A stretch of DNA of 64,000 nt from Collinsella tanakaei YIT 12063 (GCF_000225705.1 NZ_JH126470.1:219901-283900), one strand, 5' to 3'; positions 16,141-25,503 are shown, counted from the stretch's first letter. Made by a program: numbers and translations. The notes: generated from the sequence alone by a model not told the origin.

Positions 16141-16181
16141 TTGCGGCGCATGCCGCAACTCCAAAGTGGAAACGGCCGCAA
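16141..16181. promoter_or_regulatory. Operator-like inverted repeat in divergent regulator/PTS promoter
   Basis: TTGCGGC-GCAT-GCCGCAA (16141-16158), perfect 7-base arms, followed by a third half site GCCGCAA at 16175-16181. It lies between the two divergent start sites, so it is a good candidate for the binding site of the LicR-type regulator. Confidence 0.5.
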
Positions 16182-16234
16182 CTGGTTTCTATTCTTGGGC
16201 CATGCAGGGTTCGTTGCGCTTTGGAAGGAGTGGT

Positions 16235-16558
16235 ATGAACAAGGAAGAACTTCAGTCGATGTCGTTTCAGCTTGTCGCGCATGCGGGTGAAGCCTCAGCC
16301 CATTTCTATGAGGCCATCGCTTGTGCGAAAAGCGGGTCTTACGAGGAGGCGAACGAGAAGCTTGGACTTGGCGATAAGGCGATCATCGAAGCGCATGAAG
16401 CGCAGACCGCTTTACTTCGAGCTGAGGTGACGGGGGAGGACATCGCCTTCAGTATTCTTCTCATGCACGCTCAAGACCATTTGATGACGACCGCCCTTCT
16501 TGGGCGTATGGCACGTGAATTCATCAGCGTCTATAAGGAGATGCGCCATGAAGACTGA
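16235..16558 (+). CDS. PTS lactose/cellobiose family IIA component
   Basis: 107 residues from ATG 16235, with GGAAGGAG 4 bases upstream. It is an all-helical IIA of the lactose/cellobiose class; the conserved block LLMHAQDHLMT holds the phosphorylated histidine and its neighbour. It takes phosphate from HPr and hands it to the IIB encoded at 19286. It is the first gene of an operon IIA, 6-phospho-beta-glucosidase, IIC, IIB; its stop overlaps the start of the next gene by 11 bases. Confidence 0.93.
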   Translation: MNKEELQSMSFQLVAHAGEASAHFYEAIACAKSGSYEEANEKLGLGDKAIIEAHEAQTALLRAEVTGEDIAFSILLMHAQDHLMTTALLGRMAREFISVYKEMRHED

Positions 16559-17942
16559 TTTCATGTGGGGAAGCGCCACCGCCGCCTACCAATGCGAGGG
16601 CGCGTGGCAGGAAGGCGGGAAGGGGCTTTCAAATTGGGATGCCTTTTGCCATAGCGAGAAGAATGTGGTTAATCCCGTGACTGCGGATGTCTCCTGCGAT
16701 CATTATCATCGCTACGAAGAAGATATAGAAATGCTGGCTGCTGGCGGCCAGAACGCATACCGCTTCTCAATTGCCTGGTCGCGCGTCATTCCCGATGGCA
16801 TCGGCGCAGTTAGCGAGGAGGGCGTTGCGTTCTACAACCGTGTGATCGACTGCTGCCTGGCTCATGGCGTGACCCCGCTCGTTACCCTGTACCACTACGA
16901 TCTGCCTCAAACGCTGTTTGAGCGGGGCGGTTGGGAGAACCGCGAAACCTGCAAGGCATTTGAGGCATATGCGAAAGTCTGCTTCGATCGCTTTGGCGAC
17001 CGTGTCCGCTATTGGGCGACGGTAAACGAACCCAATTACGAGACCCAATGTTGCTACGCCGTGGGCAACTATCCTCCTAACGTCCAAGACCTCGGTCGTC
17101 GTTGGTGCGCCATGTATCACATCTTGCTTGGTAGCGCGATGGTGGTCCGCGCATTTCGCGAAGGAGGTTATCAGGGGAGCATCGGCCTTGTAAGCGATTC
17201 CTATTCTATCGAGACGCTCGTCGACAACGATGAATACAGGGAAGCCGCTGTTAACGCCGAGCTTTTCTACAATCGCTGCGTCAATGACACGTGCGTACTG
17301 GGGAAGATGCCGCAAGAGTTTGTGGATAAGATCGTGGCAGATGGGTGCAACCGTGATTACGCGTTGCCCGGGGACGATGATATCTTCCGCGCCGGCACGG
17401 TTGACTACCTTGGCGTGAATGCATATGCGCGTTATCTTGTTAAGCCCTATACAACTGGTGAGACCTGCCTTAAGGCGAGCAATACCGGCAAAAAGAGCGA
17501 CCGCCAGGAGGCCGTTGTCAAGAATTGGTTCGAAATTGACCGCGATGATTCGATGCCAACCAACGATTGGGATATGGAACTATATCCAAAGTCCCTGTAC
17601 AACCTTCTCATTCGTTTGCGCGAGCTTTACCCGGAAACGTTTTTCATCATTACGGAAAACGGTATTGGTTACAAAGACGTTCTCGAGGAAGACGGCACGG
17701 TGCATGACCCGTATCGCATCGAGTTCCAAAAGGGCTTTGCCGAGTGGATGCTGGAGGCTATGAAGGAAGGGGTTGATGTACGCGGTTACTTTGTCTGGTC
17801 AACGATGGATCTCTACAGCTGGATCAACGGCTACGCGAAGCGCTATGGGCTTGTGTACATCGATTACGAGAACGGAAATAAGCGCATTCCCAAGGACAGC
17901 TACTACTGGTACCGCGATTTTATCGAGTCTCAGGAGGTATAG
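16548..17942 (+). CDS. 6-phospho-beta-glucosidase (GH1)
   Basis: 464 residues, a normal length for GH1. The start is ATG 16548 with AAGGAG 7 bases before it (MKTDFMWGSATAAYQCEGA). Both catalytic glutamates are visible: acid/base in TVNEPNYE and nucleophile in FIITENGIG. It hydrolyses phosphorylated beta-glucosides such as cellobiose-6-phosphate delivered by the PTS encoded around it. Its place between IIA and IIC, with overlaps and short gaps, makes it part of one operon. A 6-phospho-beta-galactosidase activity cannot be excluded from sequence alone, because lactose and cellobiose PTS share the same subunits. Confidence 0.93.
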   Translation: MKTDFMWGSATAAYQCEGAWQEGGKGLSNWDAFCHSEKNVVNPVTADVSCDHYHRYEEDIEMLAAGGQNAYRFSIAWSRVIPDGIGAVSEEGVAFYNRVIDCCLAHGVTPLVTLYHYDLPQTLFERGGWENRETCKAFEAYAKVCFDRFGDRVRYWATVNEPNYETQCCYAVGNYPPNVQDLGRRWCAMYHILLGSAMVVRAFREGGYQGSIGLVSDSYSIETLVDNDEYREAAVNAELFYNRCVNDTCVLGKMPQEFVDKIVADGCNRDYALPGDDDIFRAGTVDYLGVNAYARYLVKPYTTGETCLKASNTGKKSDRQEAVVKNWFEIDRDDSMPTNDWDMELYPKSLYNLLIRLRELYPETFFIITENGIGYKDVLEEDGTVHDPYRIEFQKGFAEWMLEAMKEGVDVRGYFVWSTMDLYSWINGYAKRYGLVYIDYENGNKRIPKDSYYWYRDFIESQEV

Positions 17943-17945
17943 GAC

Positions 17946-19265
17946 ATGGAAAAGTTTACCGAGTTTATCGAGCGCCACGTTGCTCCTGTTGCTGGCCGGC
18001 TCGGCGCAAACCGCTATATCCAGGCGATTCAGAATACGTTCCTGACGCTTATTCCGTTTATGACGATAGGGTCCATGGCGTTGGTTATCGTTACGCCGCC
18101 CATGGACTACACGACCATGGATCCGGGCATCGCGCAATCCTTCATGCAGGGATGGCAGACGATTGCCGATTTTCTGGCGTTTCCCTTTACTATCATCAAC
18201 ACCATCACAACCGGATGCCTCGCGCTTTGGGTTTCTGTGGGACTGGCGTTTTTCCTGTCCCGTCACTACAAGATGAACTCGTACCTTCCCGTTGCGCTTA
18301 GCGCCGCCTCCTTCATTGCCACGGGATTTATCAGTACTGAGGGCGCCCTCATGACGGACTTTATCGGCGGCGCTGGATTGTTCTGCGCCATCGTTATGTC
18401 TGTTGCCACGGTCGAGCTTTTCAAATTCCTTTCGGAACGGAACGTTGGCCGCATCAATCTGCCCGGCGCCGTACCTCCCGCTCTTGGCGAGTCTATGGCT
18501 CATCTTGTACCCGCTGCGCTATGCCTTCTCGCTGTTTCCCTTATCAGCACCGCCGCTATTAAGTTGACTGCGGCGCCGTTCGCCAATCTCATCGCGACGA
18601 TTGTTTCTCCTCTGGTTGGTGCGGTCGACAGCCCCGCTGGCATCATGCTCATTGCTTTCCTGATGCCTTTGTTCTTCTGGTTCGGAATCCACGATTCCGT
18701 TCTTACAAGTCCTCTCGATCCGTTCCTTTATGCCAACCTTGATGCGAATATGGCGGCTTATGCCGCGGGTGCCGCCGCTACGGCCCTGCCTTGCACGGTC
18801 ACCCCTCCCTTTGTGTGGTATTTCATTACCATCGGCGGCAACGGGGCAACCCTTGCCCTGGCGTTGCTCACCTTGAGGAGCCGTTCTAAGCAGATCAGCA
18901 CCATCGGCAAGCTCGGTATCATCCCCACGCTCTTTGGAGTTAACGAGCCCATTATTTTCGGCCTGCCCGTTATGTATAACCCGCTGATGTTCGTTCCCTC
19001 TATTCTCAATATGGTTCTCAATGCGGGCCTTACGTTCTTGGTAATGGATCTTGGCATCATCAACCATACGTTTGCTTATCCTGGCTGGAACGTTCCCGCG
19101 CCTATCGGAGCGTTGCTGTCGACCATGGATGTCAAGGCGCTCATCTTTATAATTGGACTCATAATTCTTAACGGCCTCGTCTACTACCCATTCTTCAAGG
19201 CATATGAAAAGAAGAAGGTAGAAGAAGAGCAGGCCGAGGCTCCCGCACAGGCGGAAGTCGCGTAA
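17946..19265 (+). CDS. PTS lactose/cellobiose family IIC component
   Basis: 439-residue membrane permease. It begins MEKFTEFIERHVAPVAGRLG, as usual for cellobiose IIC proteins, and carries about ten membrane segments. The conserved substrate-binding stretches FWFGIHDSVLTSPLDPFLY and LFGVNEPIIFGLPVMYNP are intact. The charged tail (KKKVEEEQAEAPAQAEVA) is cytoplasmic. It starts 3 bases after the glucosidase stop. Together with IIA (16235) and IIB (19286) it forms a complete cellobiose or aryl-beta-glucoside uptake system. Confidence 0.94.
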   Translation: MEKFTEFIERHVAPVAGRLGANRYIQAIQNTFLTLIPFMTIGSMALVIVTPPMDYTTMDPGIAQSFMQGWQTIADFLAFPFTIINTITTGCLALWVSVGLAFFLSRHYKMNSYLPVALSAASFIATGFISTEGALMTDFIGGAGLFCAIVMSVATVELFKFLSERNVGRINLPGAVPPALGESMAHLVPAALCLLAVSLISTAAIKLTAAPFANLIATIVSPLVGAVDSPAGIMLIAFLMPLFFWFGIHDSVLTSPLDPFLYANLDANMAAYAAGAAATALPCTVTPPFVWYFITIGGNGATLALALLTLRSRSKQISTIGKLGIIPTLFGVNEPIIFGLPVMYNPLMFVPSILNMVLNAGLTFLVMDLGIINHTFAYPGWNVPAPIGALLSTMDVKALIFIIGLIILNGLVYYPFFKAYEKKKVEEEQAEAPAQAEVA

Positions 19266-19285
19266 CTCAGAAGGGGTTGGTCAAT

Positions 19286-19582
19286 ATGAAATGGATGCTA
19301 TGCTGTTTTGCAGGCATGACGACAAGTATTCTGGGTGCGAAGCTTGAGGAAGAGGCCCGTGGACGTGGCCTGGACGTTGAAGTAAAGGTGTTTCCCATTG
19401 CTGAGGCCGAGTCGGCAATGGACGGCATGCAGGCGATTCTACTTGGTCCGCATGTTAAGTATATGGCCGAAGAACTTGCGAAAACTGCTGGGGATATTCC
19501 CATCTACATCATTCCTCCCCAGGACTTTGGAATGATGAATACTAAGAAGATTGTCGATGCGGTTCTTGAGGCTATAGGATAG
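19286..19582 (+). CDS. PTS lactose/cellobiose family IIB component
   Basis: 98 residues from ATG 19286 (AAGGGG 9 bases upstream; an in-frame TTG at 19277 overlaps that site and is less likely). The phosphorylated cysteine is Cys7 in LCCFAGMTTSIL, matching the C-x-x-G-M-x-T-S motif. Overall it has the rossmann-like pattern of IIB cellobiose proteins, ending in IIPPQDFGMMNTKKIVDAV. It is the last gene of the operon and is followed by a terminator. Confidence 0.93.
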   Translation: MKWMLCCFAGMTTSILGAKLEEEARGRGLDVEVKVFPIAEAESAMDGMQAILLGPHVKYMAEELAKTAGDIPIYIIPPQDFGMMNTKKIVDAVLEAIG

Positions 19583-19609
19583 AGTTCCTGGCTTTGTTGC
19601 TTGGTGAGG

Positions 19610-19642
19610 GCGGGCGTTCTGGTTGGGACGCCCGCTTGTTTT
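19610..19642 (+). terminator. Terminator of the cellobiose PTS operon
   Basis: Eight-base arms GCGGGCGT/ACGCCCGC with a 10-base loop, followed by TTGTTTTG. Confidence 0.85.
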
Positions 19643-19755
19643 GCTTTAATGCCGATAATTGAAATTGGACACCAATAGTTGATGAAGCTGCTTTACATCT
19701 TGGTAGAGAATGGGGCTGGCTAGATTGCTATGGGAATATGGGGGATAGCTTTCTT

Positions 19756-20361
19756 ATGATCTGGTTTACCGCTGATACGCACTTTGGGCATGCCAACATC
19801 ATTCCGGCTGCCGACCGCCCGTTCTCGTCCATAGGCCGCATGAACTCGCAGCTTATCGCCAGCATCAACGACCGCGTGAGCATGACGGACACGCTCTACG
19901 TGCTGGGCGACTTCTCGTACCGCATCACGGTTGAGCAGGCGTATGCGCTGCGGCGCCGCATCAACTGCCGCAAGGTGATCCTGGTGCGCGGCAACCATGA
20001 CAAGGGGTGGGGCGAGCCCGGTCATCCGCCGGCGTTTAGCGAGGTGCTGGATTACGCGGAGCTCAAGCCCGGTATGTGCCACGGCCAGCGCATGTGCATG
20101 CTGCATTACCCCATGCTCAGCTGGAACGGTAAGTGGCGCCATGCTATCCACCTGCACGGGCACATCCATGCCAAGCCGGAGTACAACCTGCGCAACCGCG
20201 ATTTGGGCATTTTGCGCTACGACGTGGGGGTGGATGCCAACAACTACTGCCCCGTGAGCCGCGACGAGATCCTTGCGTTCTTTAAGGGCGTGGACCCCGT
20301 GCCGGATTCCGACCGCGAGCGTCGGCTGTTGGAGCGCGGCGATCAGGCGCGGGACGAGTAG
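19756..20361 (+). CDS. Calcineurin-like metallophosphoesterase
   Basis: 201 residues from ATG 19756; an in-frame ATG at 19738 is an alternative start. Metal-binding motifs are in place: WFTADTHFGH (D-x-H), LGDFS (GD), VRGNHDKG (GNHD), then MLHYPM and HLHGHIH. This is the small family of cytoplasmic phosphoesterases often encoded near phage or nucleic-acid genes; the substrate is unknown. The gene is monocistronic, between the PTS terminator and a repeat-rich intergenic region. Confidence 0.85.
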   Translation: MIWFTADTHFGHANIIPAADRPFSSIGRMNSQLIASINDRVSMTDTLYVLGDFSYRITVEQAYALRRRINCRKVILVRGNHDKGWGEPGHPPAFSEVLDYAELKPGMCHGQRMCMLHYPMLSWNGKWRHAIHLHGHIHAKPEYNLRNRDLGILRYDVGVDANNYCPVSRDEILAFFKGVDPVPDSDRERRLLERGDQARDE

Positions 20362-20722
20362 GCGCGGGCGGACAATCCGTACGATTCGCAGGTTATCGCC
20401 ATCAAAGACGCGGCGAGATGCTTGGCTCCGTGACCGGCGCTCGCGGCGTTCCCTTTCGCTTCGTTTCCGGCTTATGTATCGGAAGTGAATGCGCTTTCAC
20501 TTCCGTTAGCACTACCTATTGGGAAGTGAACTAGGCGTAGACGCCGATAGGAATCCCCGATGGGAATCCCGCAGCGCCGCGGCGCATCCCTGTTCGGTAC
20601 AAATTAAGTCCGCACGAGCGGGTATAGTTGAAAGAGTTTAAAGGCCCATCGGTTTGAAGGCTCCGGCAACCCAGCTGACAGCATTTTTGACCGGTCGCCA
20701 GGCGGTAAAGGCGGGAGCGCGT
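20362..20722. other. Intergenic region with a GGAAGTGAA hairpin and a third copy
   Basis: 361 bases without a gene. Position 20481-20504 is an inverted repeat GGAAGTGAA/TTCACTTCC with a 6-base loop, and a further copy of GGAAGTGAA lies at about 20522. There is no T run, so it is not a standard terminator. The 3' part should hold the promoter and ribosome binding site (GGGAG) of the gene at 20723. Confidence 0.5.
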
Positions 20723-22534
20723 ATGAATGAGATCAAGTGCCCAAAGTGCGGAACGGTTTTTCAGGTTGATGAGACCGGGTACGCTGACATTATGAAGCAG
20801 GTTCGCGACCAGGAGTTTGCGGACGAGCTTTCCGAGCGTATGCAGATGCTCACCCGCGAGAAGGAGCAGGCGCTGCAGCTTGCCCGCGCGGACGCGGAGG
20901 CCACGCTGCAGCAGAGCATGGCGCAGCGCGATGCGGAGCTGGCGCAGCTCAAGGCCAAGCGCGATGCCGACCTTGCCGACCTTACGGCTCGCCGCGACGC
21001 AGAGCTGGCGCAGGTGACCGCCCAGCGCGATGCCCAAGTGGCCGAGCTCACCGCCAAGCTTGAGGCGGCGGTGGGGGAGCGCGCGCTTGCCAGCGAGCAG
21101 GCTGCGGCGCAGGCCCGCGCGGAATCGCAGAAGACGGCGGCGGAGCTGCAGCATCAGGTGGACGAGCTCAAGGCGCAGCTTGCCCAGCGCGACAACCAGG
21201 CACAGATTGAGCAGGCCCGCCTGCGCGAGGAGTCCCGCGAGCAGGCGGCGGCGGAGGCCGAGCGCCTACGCACCCAGGCAGAGCAGGAGCGCCGTACGCT
21301 GCAGGAACAGCTGCAGCAGGCGACCTCCCAGGCAGTCCAGCTCAAGGTGCAGCTGGATGCGGCGGCAAGCCAGCGCGACCTTGCCGTGGAGGCGGCTCGC
21401 TCCCAGGCGCAGCAGGCCATGCAAGAGCAGATATCCTCGTCCAAACAAGAAGTGGCGGACCTTAAATCCAAGCTGGAGTCCCAAAAGGGTGCGGCGGAGA
21501 TAGCCCGCATGCAAGCCGTCGCCGCGGTCGAGCGCGAGCGCGACGACGCACGGGCGGCCCTTGCTCGCGAGCAGGCCGTGCGCGATTCCGAGCGCCAGCA
21601 GGTGCAGGCCGCCCATGAGCTTGAGTTGGAGCAGACCCGCAAGGCCAACGCGGAAATCGTCCGCTTTAAGGACGAGGAGATCGAGCGCCTGCGCGACATG
21701 AAGGCGCGCCTCTCTACCAAGATGGTGGGCGAGACCCTGGAGCAGCACTGCGAGACCGAGTTCAACCGCCTGCGCATGACGGCGTTTCCCAACGCGTACT
21801 TTGAGAAGGACAACGACGCGTCCGAGGGCACCAAGGGCGACTTCATCTTCCGCGAGTGCGATGAGGACGGCAACGAGATCATCTCGATCATGTTCGAGAT
21901 GAAAAACGAGAACGACACCACGGCCACCAAGCACAAGAACGAGGACTTCTTTAAGAAGCTCGACCACGACCGCACGCAGAAGGGCTGCGAGTACGCGGTG
22001 CTGGTGACGCTGCTTGAGCCGGAAAGCGAGCTGTACAACGCGGGCATTGTGGACGTGAGCTACCGCTATCCCAAGATGTACGTGATTCGTCCGCAGTTCT
22101 TCATTCCCATGATCACGCTGCTGCGCAACGCCGCCATGAACTCGCTTACCTACAAGCAGGAGCTTGAGCTGGCGCGCCGCCAGAACATCGACGTGACCAA
22201 CTTTGAGGCCAAGATGGAGGAGTTCAAGACCGGCTTTGCTCGCAACTACGACCTGGCGAGCAGGAAGTTCCAGACAGCGATCGATGAGATCGACAAGACC
22301 ATCTCGCACCTGCAAAAGACCAAGGAGGCTCTGCTTTCTTCTGAGAACAACCTGCGCCTGGCCAACAACAAGGCAGAGGAGCTGACCATTCGCAAACTCA
22401 CTTGGCACAACAAGACCATGAAGGCGAAGTTTGACGAAGCACGTACCGCGGCGGAAGAAGCTGCCCGCGACGGCGTGTCGATTGAGGCGGCGGACGGCGC
22501 GGAGCCGGATCCCGCGGACAGCTACGAGGTGTAG
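20723..22534 (+). CDS. DUF2130 coiled-coil protein
   Basis: 603 residues from ATG 20723. It opens with a zinc-ribbon-like CPKCG motif ([20 protein letters not shown]; only one Cys pair seen). Residues about 40-320 are a very long Ala/Gln/Glu/Arg-rich coiled coil. From about residue 325 comes the DUF2130 domain ([65 protein letters not shown]), whose D...E-x-K pattern suggests a PD-(D/E)xK nuclease-like fold. Its function is not established. The gene is alone and closed by a strong terminator. Confidence 0.85.
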   Translation: MNEIKCPKCGTVFQVDETGYADIMKQVRDQEFADELSERMQMLTREKEQALQLARADAEATLQQSMAQRDAELAQLKAKRDADLADLTARRDAELAQVTAQRDAQVAELTAKLEAAVGERALASEQAAAQARAESQKTAAELQHQVDELKAQLAQRDNQAQIEQARLREESREQAAAEAERLRTQAEQERRTLQEQLQQATSQAVQLKVQLDAAASQRDLAVEAARSQAQQAMQEQISSSKQEVADLKSKLESQKGAAEIARMQAVAAVERERDDARAALAREQAVRDSERQQVQAAHELELEQTRKANAEIVRFKDEEIERLRDMKARLSTKMVGETLEQHCETEFNRLRMTAFPNAYFEKDNDASEGTKGDFIFRECDEDGNEIISIMFEMKNENDTTATKHKNEDFFKKLDHDRTQKGCEYAVLVTLLEPESELYNAGIVDVSYRYPKMYVIRPQFFIPMITLLRNAAMNSLTYKQELELARRQNIDVTNFEAKMEEFKTGFARNYDLASRKFQTAIDEIDKTISHLQKTKEALLSSENNLRLANNKAEELTIRKLTWHNKTMKAKFDEARTAAEEAARDGVSIEAADGAEPDPADSYEV

Positions 22535-22627
22535 CGCTTCGCGGTGCATGTCCGGCGCGTGCGACTCTGGTGTGCGCACCGCGGATTGAGATAAATGCCC
22601 TATAGGACCACGACAGCTTGCATAGAA

Positions 22628-22676
22628 AACGCGGCCGCCTGCAAAGGATAATCCTGCAGGCGGCCGCGTTGGTTTT
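22628..22676 (+). terminator. Terminator after the DUF2130 gene
   Basis: A perfect 16-base stem (AACGCGGCCGCCTGCA with its complement at 22655-22670) and an 11-base loop, then TTGGTTTT. Confidence 0.88.
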
Positions 22677-22710
22677 GCCGGGTATTGGGGGACAGGCCCT
22701 GAACGTCCAT

Positions 22711-22755
22711 CTAAATAAAATACGGGACGACCCGCATATGCGAGCCGTCCCGTAT
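22711..22755 (-). terminator. Terminator of the rubrerythrin gene
   Basis: Ten-base arms (22720-22729 with 22746-22755, CGTCCCGTAT) and, on the minus strand, a following TTTTATTT. It lies just past the stop at 22812. Confidence 0.85.
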
Positions 22756-22811
22756 GTCTAGCAGCTAGAATGCGTGCTACGGAGCCGGATGACCGGTGTG
22801 TCCGTTGTGGC

Positions 22812-23372
22812 TTAGCCGAAGTAGCGCTTGAGCAGGCCAGCGAAAGCCTTGCCGTGGCGAGCCTCGTCACGAGCCATCTCGTGAACGGTGTCGTGGATGG
22901 CGTCCAGGCCGGCAGCCTTGGCGCGCTTGGCCAGGTCGGTCTTGCCAGCGGTAGCGCCGTTCTCGGCCTCAACGCGCATCTCGAGGTTCTTCTTGGTGGA
23001 GTCGGTTACGACCTCGCCCAGGAGCTCAGCGAACTTGGAAGCGTGCTCGGCCTCCTCGTAAGCTGCCTTCTCCCAGTACAGGCCGATCTCGGGATAGCCC
23101 TCGCGATGAGCAACGCGAGCCATGGCCAGGTACATACCAACCTCGGTGCACTCGCCCTCAAAGTTGGCGCGCAGGTCGTTAACGATGTCCTCGGAGACCT
23201 CGGGGAGCTTGCCAACGCCGATGACGTGCTCGGCGGCCCAGGTCATCTCGGTGTCGCTCTGCTTGATGAAGCGGTCGCCGGAAACGCCGCACTGGGGGCA
23301 CTTGAAATCGGCGGGCAGCTCCTCGCCGTCGAACTCCTCAACGTAACCGCAAACGGGGCATACAAACTTCAT
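22812..23372 (-). CDS. Reverse-type rubrerythrin (NADH peroxidase)
   Basis: 186 residues from the ATG at 23372, with GGAG 6 bases upstream. The rubredoxin-like domain is at the N-terminus ([17 protein letters not shown]...FKCPQCG), the reverse of classic rubrerythrin. It is followed by a ferritin-like di-iron domain with [39 protein letters not shown] and [14 protein letters not shown]. Such enzymes reduce hydrogen peroxide with electrons from NADH through a reductase in anaerobes. It is an oxidative-stress gene transcribed alone, with a Fur/PerR-like box about 120 bases upstream of the start. Confidence 0.92.
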   Translation of the reverse strand: MKFVCPVCGYVEEFDGEELPADFKCPQCGVSGDRFIKQSDTEMTWAAEHVIGVGKLPEVSEDIVNDLRANFEGECTEVGMYLAMARVAHREGYPEIGLYWEKAAYEEAEHASKFAELLGEVVTDSTKKNLEMRVEAENGATAGKTDLAKRAKAAGLDAIHDTVHEMARDEARHGKAFAGLLKRYFG

Positions 23373-23493
23373 GACCTTCTCCATTCGGTCGCAGGCGATA
23401 GTGCGGGCGCCCAGTCCCTGTGGGCCCTCTCCGGGCAACCGCACTTGGTACGATTTTCATTATGCGGAGAATGGGGCTTGCTTAGACTCATAT

Positions 23494-23508
23494 TGATACT
23501 CATTCTCA
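23494..23508. promoter_or_regulatory. Fur/PerR-type box
   Basis: TGATACTCATTCTCA matches the 7-1-7 Fur consensus TGATAATnATTATCA with two changes. It is in the 345-base divergent region between the rubrerythrin gene (start 23372) and the ThpR gene (start 23718). The nearer and more logical target is the rubrerythrin gene. No other feature is seen in this region. Confidence 0.6.
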
Positions 23509-23717
23509 AAAACATCGCAATAAGTTAAATGTGGCTTACTATGAACAAATGATATCCCGATGGGCGCGCGGCTGCGCATGGCGACGTTGGCGGAATGCCG
23601 CCGTGCGCTTGCGGGCGCGTCGCGCCATGTTGCGCACAACGGGTACAACCTGGTGGAATGCAACGCCGATATCGCATGATTGGCTTGCGATCGCTCCGTT
23701 GCGGTGGGGGAGTAAGC

Positions 23718-24245
23718 ATGAGAACTTTTATAGCCCTGGATCTGCCCAATGAACTAATCGAACAGGTTGCCGATTTATCTCGACAGCTTTCTTCTATGGT
23801 GCGCGGACGGTTTGTTGCGCGTTCCACCTACCATGTGACGCTTGCGTTTTTGGGCGAGATTAGCGAGGCGGAGGCGCGCCGTGTTATGGACGTTTTGGAC
23901 ACCGCGTGCGCTCATGCCGCCGCGATCCGGTTGGTGCCGGACGGCCTGGGGATCTACGGCAAGCCGGTCGACGCGACTTTGTTGCTTAAGCTGGCGCACG
24001 GGCGCGACCTTATGAATCTCGCCATGGCGGTTCGCGAGGAGCTGCGAGCACAGGGGGTTTCATATGACGAGAAAGCGTTCGATCCGCACGTGACGCTGGC
24101 TCGACGAGCACGCGTGCTTCCGCAGGCGCTGTCCGATCTAGTCTTTCCAGCAGAAAGCTCTTCCAACAGCGTGACGCTCTATAAAAGCGAGCTCTCGCAA
24201 GAAGGGGCGACCTACAAGCCGCTCTATACCGCGCATCTGGGATAG
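23718..24245 (+). CDS. thpR: RNA 2',3'-cyclic phosphodiesterase / 2'-5' RNA ligase family
   Basis: 175 residues from ATG 23718, preceded by a G-rich GTGGGGGAG. It is a two-H phosphoesterase: the two H-x-T motifs are HVTLAFLG and HVTLARR, and the N-terminus MRTFIALDLPNE is typical. The enzyme opens 2',3'-cyclic phosphates at RNA ends and was first assayed as a tRNA-half ligase. It is followed directly by a 13-14 base tandem repeat, then the GMP synthase gene. Confidence 0.9.
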   Translation: MRTFIALDLPNELIEQVADLSRQLSSMVRGRFVARSTYHVTLAFLGEISEAEARRVMDVLDTACAHAAAIRLVPDGLGIYGKPVDATLLLKLAHGRDLMNLAMAVREELRAQGVSYDEKAFDPHVTLARRARVLPQALSDLVFPAESSSNSVTLYKSELSQEGATYKPLYTAHLG

Positions 24246-24320
24246 CCGCTAATCTGTGCCGCTGATTTGGGGCTACTGATCCGGGGCTGCTAATCAAGCG
24301 TTGCTAATCCGGTGCCTGAT
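24246..24320 (+). repeat. Imperfect 13-14 bp tandem repeat between thpR and guaA
   Basis: Six units with cores GCTAAT or CTGAT start at 24248, 24261, 24275, 24289, 24303 and 24315; most are 14 bases apart and include GCTGATTTGGGG, ACTGATCCGGGG and GCTAATCCGGT. The array begins immediately after the thpR stop codon. Confidence 0.65.
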
Positions 24321-24404
24321 AGCCCCTGCTTGTTGCGCCTAAGCTGCTGCGAATCCTATATACTTTTAGATTGGTATATGCACTTACACATGGGAGGAGT
24401 CCAG

Positions 24405-25388
24405 ATGGATCCCAACAAGCGTCCTGACGACATGGTTCGCATCACCACCCCGGAGCTTGCTCGCACGTTTATCGACGAGCAGGTTGCCGCTTGCCGTGAG
24501 CAGATCGGCGACAAGAACGTGCTGCTCGCCCTTTCCGGCGGTGTGGACAGCTCCGTTGTCGCGGCCCTGCTGATCAAGGCGGTTGGCAAGCAGCTGATCT
24601 GCGTGCACGTCAACCACGGCCTTATGCGCAAGGGCGAGAGCGAGCAGGTTGTCGACGTCTTCAAGAACCAGCTGGACGCCAACCTAGTCTACGTCGACGC
24701 CACCGACCGCTTCTTGGATCTTCTGGACGGCGTTGCCGAGCCCGAGACCAAGCGCAAGATCATCGGCGCCGAGTTCATCCGCGTCTTTGAGGAAGAGGCC
24801 CGCAAGGTGGGCGACCAGGTGAGCTTCCTGGCACAGGGCACCATCTACCCCGACATCCTCGAGTCCGACGGCGTCAAGGCGCACCACAACGTTGGCGGTC
24901 TGCCCGACGACCTGCAGTTCGAGCTGTGCGAGCCCGTTCGCCTGCTGTATAAGGACGAGGTCCGCATGGTGGGTCGCGAGCTGGGCCTGCCCGAGAACAT
25001 GGTCGAGCGCCAGCCGTTCCCCGGCCCCGGCCTGGGCGTGCGCTGCTTGGGCGCCATCACCCGCGACCGCCTGGAGGCCCTGCGCGAGGCCGACGCCATC
25101 CTGCGCGAGGAGTTCGCCGCAGCCGGTCTCGAGGGCAAGGTTTGGCAGTACTTTGTCTCCGTGCCCGACTTCCGCGTCACCGGCGTGAAGGACGGCAAGC
25201 GCCTCTACGAGTGGCCGGCGTTCATCCGCGCCGTCAACACCGTCGACGCCATGACCGCCGAGGTCCCCGAGCTCGACTGGGCGCTGCTCAAGAAGATCGG
25301 CGACCGCATCGCCTCCGAGGTTCCGGGCATTTGCCGCGTCCTGTACGACCTCACGCCCAAGCCTTGCGGAACGATTGAGTTCGAGTAA
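24405..25388 (+). CDS. guaA: GMP synthase, ATP-pyrophosphatase subunit without glutaminase domain
   Basis: 327 residues from ATG 24405 behind GGGAGGAG. It converts XMP to GMP. The PP-loop motif is LLALSGGVDSSVVAALL, and the C-terminal dimerisation domain is complete (QPFPGPGLGVRC, DLTPKPCGTIEFE). The usual N-terminal class I glutamine amidotransferase domain of about 200 residues is absent, as in archaeal two-subunit GMP synthases. No amidotransferase gene is seen nearby, so the ammonia source must be a protein encoded elsewhere or free ammonia. The upstream region is occupied by the tandem repeat; no purine riboswitch was recognised. A terminator follows. Confidence 0.92.
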   Translation: MDPNKRPDDMVRITTPELARTFIDEQVAACREQIGDKNVLLALSGGVDSSVVAALLIKAVGKQLICVHVNHGLMRKGESEQVVDVFKNQLDANLVYVDATDRFLDLLDGVAEPETKRKIIGAEFIRVFEEEARKVGDQVSFLAQGTIYPDILESDGVKAHHNVGGLPDDLQFELCEPVRLLYKDEVRMVGRELGLPENMVERQPFPGPGLGVRCLGAITRDRLEALREADAILREEFAAAGLEGKVWQYFVSVPDFRVTGVKDGKRLYEWPAFIRAVNTVDAMTAEVPELDWALLKKIGDRIASEVPGICRVLYDLTPKPCGTIEFE

Positions 25389-25446
25389 ACGGAGCCACCG
25401 CTCGTTTCGTGAAGTCGCATAGTAATCTGCACCATAATTGCAGGTA

Positions 25447-25488
25447 GAAGAAGGGTTTCGCTCTGGTTGGGCGAAACTCTTCTTTCTT
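25447..25488 (+). terminator. Terminator of guaA
   Basis: Stem formed by 25450-25461 and 25471-25482 (GGTTTCGC/GCGAAACT core, one G-T pair), then TTTCTT. Confidence 0.8.
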
Positions 25489-25503
25489 AGAGCGGTGGGG
25501 GAT

